NCBI GenBank assembly: GCA_002425685.1
Contig: DIMS01000033.1
Coordinates: 29,614 to 49,460, forward strand
Source: Synergistaceae bacterium UBA5560
GTDB lineage: Bacteria; Synergistota; Synergistia; Synergistales; Aminiphilaceae
Direction: 5' to 3'
Length of the DNA stretch: 19,847 bases
Shown: positions 17,504 through 19,847 of the stretch, piece by piece
Layout of the letters: every line of letters starts with the position of its first letter
Position numbering within the stretch: position 1 is the first letter of the stretch
Notes under the pieces: generated by a model
What the model was told of the DNA's origin: nothing
Seen by the model: the letters and a program-made list of their open reading frames with translations, nothing else
Databases searched by the model: none
Position numbers and translations under genes: made by a program

Positions 17504-18184
17504 ATGTCGAGAAGTCAGGCGGAAAGCAAGGCCCGCGAAGAGATTCTGCTTCTCATTCTCAAGAGGCAACTCGTTCCGGGACAACGAATCACGGAGAAAA
17601 GCCTTGCGGAATTGTGCGAAGTGAGTCGTACCCCCGTGAGAACGGCCCTCCGGGAACTCATCGCCGAGGGCATTCTCGAACGGGACGAACCCAAGGGGTA
17701 TGTCATTCCTCCCCTCACGCCTCCGGACATGCTCCAGATCTTCCAGATCCGGCAGGAGCTCGAAGGGATGGCGGCGGCCCTCGCGGCGGAAAGCCCCGAG
17801 CCCTGCTACTCCGCCTCCCTCAGACAAATCGAAGCCCTTCAGGAAGAGGAAGAGCGGATCTACCGCAACTGGAACACCGAGAACTTCACCAGAAACAGTC
17901 AGGAATTCCACCACTGCATCTGCCGCATGAGCGGCAACCCCTACCTGGAAAAATACATTCTTCAGAGCTATTGGCGCTCCCAGATCTACGTTTTCTTCTT
18001 CGACGCCTTCTTCCTCCACGGGTTCGACTCCGCCACGGACCCCGAACCCGTCTACGGGTACTCTTTCGCGGAACACAACGACATCCTGGAGGCGCTCCGT
18101 AACCGGGACGGACAACGGGCGCGGAACGCCATGGAAAAGCATATTCTCTCCACCTACAAGTGGCTCACCAATTCCAGACGGTAA
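17504..18184 (+). CDS. GntR-family transcriptional regulator, FadR/FCD subfamily
   Basis: A 226-residue regulator. The N-terminal winged helix runs from about residue 7 to 70, with the family motif ITEKSLAELCEVSRTPVRTALRELIAEGILER and the wing KGYVIPPLT. The C-terminal all-helical FCD domain carries likely metal/ligand residues: His136-His137 (QEFHHCI), His191 (FAEHNDI) and His213 (MEKHI). I chose the ATG at 17504 because GGAGGG lies 8 bases upstream; ATGs at 17402 and 17471 have no ribosome-binding site, and the first lies before the predicted transcription start. FCD regulators usually bind small organic or amino acids. With matching palindromes at its own promoter and in front of the next gene, it probably controls the amidino/amino-acid genes downstream. 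Confidence 0.92.
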   Translation: MSRSQAESKAREEILLLILKRQLVPGQRITEKSLAELCEVSRTPVRTALRELIAEGILERDEPKGYVIPPLTPPDMLQIFQIRQELEGMAAALAAESPEPCYSASLRQIEALQEEEERIYRNWNTENFTRNSQEFHHCICRMSGNPYLEKYILQSYWRSQIYVFFFDAFFLHGFDSATDPEPVYGYSFAEHNDILEALRNRDGQRARNAMEKHILSTYKWLTNSRR

Positions 18185-18223
18185 CGCTTTCCGCACATTC
18201 CAGAAAAGAGGTTTTCTCTGGAG

Positions 18224-18247
18224 TTCTTTTTGGGATCCGAAAAAGAA
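18224..18247. promoter_or_regulatory. Probable GntR operator 2, 24-bp near-perfect palindrome
   Basis: Arms TTCTTTTT and AAAAAGAA flank GGGATCCG; only one symmetric base pair is mismatched across 24 bases. It shares TTTTGGGATCC with operator 1 and stands 40 bases after the gntR stop, 249 bases before the deiminase gene. A weak promoter might lie here (TTGGGA at 18230-18235 and TAAAAA at 18255-18260). The rest of the 311-base gap (18185-18495) holds nothing I recognise; its open frame is not protein-like. Confidence 0.7.
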
Positions 18248-18495
18248 TACGTCGTAAAAACATCGCCCACACCACCGGCACAACACAACAACGCCATCCG
18301 AGAGGAACGGAACGACGAGATCCGCTCGATGAAGAAAAGCACTCGGGATTCGAGACACGGCAGACTTTGAAAAAACAGCAGGAACGTCACCAAGACGGAC
18401 GTGGCGGAAGCACTCGGGGGGATGTCGCATCCTTCACCGTATGTTCGCCCTCCCGGGCCGGGAATGAAACTCGAAGCGACGGAAAGAGGTGTTCC

Positions 18496-19515
18496 ATGGG
18501 TACTCTTCGCAGCAGTTCTCAGTACTACCATGTCGTACTCTCGCGCATTCCTCCGAGGGCCACTCCGGTCTTTCACGACGAGGAGATGCAACGCCGGGTC
18601 TGGGGACGTCGCTGGGGTGTCTACAACGATGTCGGCACGCTCCGGACCATCCTCCTTCATCCGCCCGGAGAAGAAATCCTCGTCATGACCTCGGACAAGT
18701 ACGACCCCGAGATCGACGCCCTCATCGACGACGAGGAGCAGTGGTACTTCCGGGACAACAAGGGACCGGACCTCGCGAAGATGCAGGATGAGTTCGCCGC
18801 CCTCGTGCGAGTCCTCGAAACACACGGAGTGGAAATCGTGACCGTCGGCGGCGCACCGCGCGATCCCAACGCCATGTTCGTCCGGGACTGCGGCATGGTG
18901 GTCAAGGGCGGAGCGGTCATTTCTCGCATGGGTCCCGTGGGGAAGACCCACGGCACGGGACGCCGCGGCGAAGAGCGCTTCGTGCTCCAGAAGCTCGCCG
19001 AGATCGGCATGCCCATCCTCCGCACCATCGCCGGTGACGGCCTGCTTGAGGGCGGAAGTTTCTGTTTCCTCGACGAGAAACACGCCGCCATCGGCCTGAG
19101 CTTCCGCGGCAATCCAAGCGGGGCGGAACAGCTCCGGCACGTTCTCCAGTATCAGGAGGTCGAACTGATCCAGGTTCCCCTTCCGGGGTACGCCATGCAT
19201 CTGGACGGCGGCATCGTCATGGTGGACCACGACAAGGCTCTTCTCAACGTGGAGCGCCTTCCCTACTGGTTTCTCGACACACTCGACGAACTGGACATCC
19301 AGAAAATTCCCGCGGACTACCGCGAAGGCTCCATGGCCGTGAACTGTCTCACCCTCGCCCCCGGAAAGGTGATCATGGACGACCGGGCGGTGTACACGGC
19401 GGAGCGGCTCGCATCTCTCGGCATGGAGACGATCCTCATTCCCTGGGAGGAGATCTCGAAACACGGCGGAGGCATTCACTGCAGCACGCTTCCCCTGGTG
19501 CGCGAACGTTCGTGA
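18496..19515 (+). CDS. Arginine deiminase / amidinotransferase superfamily hydrolase
   Basis: A 339-residue enzyme of the guanidine-modifying superfamily (arginine deiminase, dimethylarginine dimethylaminohydrolase, amidinotransferase). Active-site elements appear in order: FVRD with Asp131, LLEGGSF with Glu185, GLSFRGN with Arg204, YAMHLDGG with His235, and the nucleophile Cys329 in GGGIHCSTLPLVR near the C-terminus. The EGGD of many deiminases is EGGS here. Family knowledge: the Cys attacks the guanidino carbon, releasing ammonia or an amine. The ATG at 18496 has AGAGGTG about 6 bases upstream; the frame upstream is not protein-like. The substrate is probably arginine, a methylated arginine or a related guanidino compound, but a simple arginine deiminase is not proven. 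It is followed after 146 bases by a saccharopine-dehydrogenase-like gene, implying amino-acid catabolism. Confidence 0.9.
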   Translation: MGTLRSSSQYYHVVLSRIPPRATPVFHDEEMQRRVWGRRWGVYNDVGTLRTILLHPPGEEILVMTSDKYDPEIDALIDDEEQWYFRDNKGPDLAKMQDEFAALVRVLETHGVEIVTVGGAPRDPNAMFVRDCGMVVKGGAVISRMGPVGKTHGTGRRGEERFVLQKLAEIGMPILRTIAGDGLLEGGSFCFLDEKHAAIGLSFRGNPSGAEQLRHVLQYQEVELIQVPLPGYAMHLDGGIVMVDHDKALLNVERLPYWFLDTLDELDIQKIPADYREGSMAVNCLTLAPGKVIMDDRAVYTAERLASLGMETILIPWEEISKHGGGIHCSTLPLVRERS

Positions 19516-19661
19516 TCGTCTCCGGCGACCCCCGTTTCCGTTTCTCGGACGGTGCCGCCTTTCTGCAAGACCGGCGAAAACTCCGGAAAGGGACGCGGCA
19601 CGTTGCGGAGACGCTTGCCATGAAGAAACTCTTGAACAACTCGTGAGGAGGCTGTGTTTTC

Positions 19662-19847
19662 GTGAAACATGTTCTCGTTCTCGGCGCGGGCATGGTAGCC
19701 CGCCCCTGCGTGCAGTACCTTCTGAAGCAAGGTCATCGCGTCACCGTGGTGGACACCGTCCGTGAGCGCGTGGAGCACGTTCTCGACGGACACGAGAATG
19801 GTATTCCCGTCGTCGGGGACGGACTGAAGGAAGCGGCCCGGCTCGTT
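19662..19847 (+). CDS. Saccharopine dehydrogenase-like NAD(P)-binding oxidoreductase, N-terminal part
   Basis: The first 62 residues of a gene that runs off the window. The protein opens with a Rossmann fold: VLVLGAGMVARPCVQYLL (Gly-x-Gly-x-x-x-x-x-Pro), then VTVVDTVRERV with the Asp that ends the second strand, and a following PVVGDGL segment. The GAGMVARPCVQYL form is characteristic of saccharopine dehydrogenase/reductase-type enzymes. I chose the GTG at 19662, with AGGAGG 10 bases upstream at 19646-19651. It is in line with the deiminase-family gene and probably shares its transcript and its GntR control. Only the nucleotide-binding half is visible, so substrate and exact family are not certain. 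Confidence 0.75.
   Translation, partial: MKHVLVLGAGMVARPCVQYLLKQGHRVTVVDTVRERVEHVLDGHENGIPVVGDGLKEAARLV

Overview
The window is GC-rich and densely coded, and it looks like the chromosome of a Gram-negative-type heterotroph. It has periplasmic solute-binding proteins with Sec signal peptides, a chemoreceptor and a secreted lipid-binding-like protein. The mix of sugar ABC uptake with amidino- and amino-acid-type catabolic genes would fit an amino-acid-fermenting lineage such as Synergistota. That taxonomic guess is inference only; there is no rRNA or other marker here.

Left edge (1-1517, + strand): the C-terminal end of a methyl-accepting chemotaxis protein with a clear hairpin terminator, then a small exported protein resembling the DUF2993/LmeA family. 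Convergent with it, eleven genes read leftward from 13646 to 1533 with no other gene between them. In transcription order they are rbsK (ribokinase), rbsD (ribose pyranase), an RbsC-type permease, a ribose-binding protein (rbsB), a Gfo/Idh/MocA dehydrogenase, a TIM-barrel sugar isomerase/epimerase, a dual-ABC ATPase, a permease, a second sugar-binding protein, a second dual-ABC ATPase, and a third permease. The locus therefore holds three permeases, two ATPases and two binding proteins. The ribose-specific part (K-D-C-B) has no ATPase of its own between its genes.

A LacI-family regulator very close to RbsR/PurR (13869-14870, +) is divergent from rbsK. Between them lies a perfect 32-bp palindrome made of two overlapping copies of GCGCAAACGTTTGCGC. 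It covers the -35 region of an extended -10 promoter for rbsK. This is the likely control point of the locus: the regulator sits on the operators, ribose releases it, and RbsB/RbsC with a borrowed ATPase import ribose, which RbsD and RbsK convert to ribose 5-phosphate. The dehydrogenase, isomerase and other ABC genes point to a second, unidentified sugar, polyol or sugar acid.

Right part (15108-19847): htpG (Hsp90) on the minus strand, then a GntR/FadR-type regulator, an arginine-deiminase-superfamily enzyme, and the start of a saccharopine-dehydrogenase-like oxidoreductase, all on the plus strand. Near-identical palindromes with the core TTTTGGGATCC lie just downstream of the -10 of the gntR promoter and again between gntR and the deiminase gene. 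This suggests a self-contained regulon in which the GntR protein controls itself and the amino-acid or amidine catabolic genes. I found no CRISPR array, insertion sequence, phage gene, tRNA or rRNA. The most informative unusual signals are the double LacI operator, the paired GntR operators, and the unequal number of ABC transporter parts.
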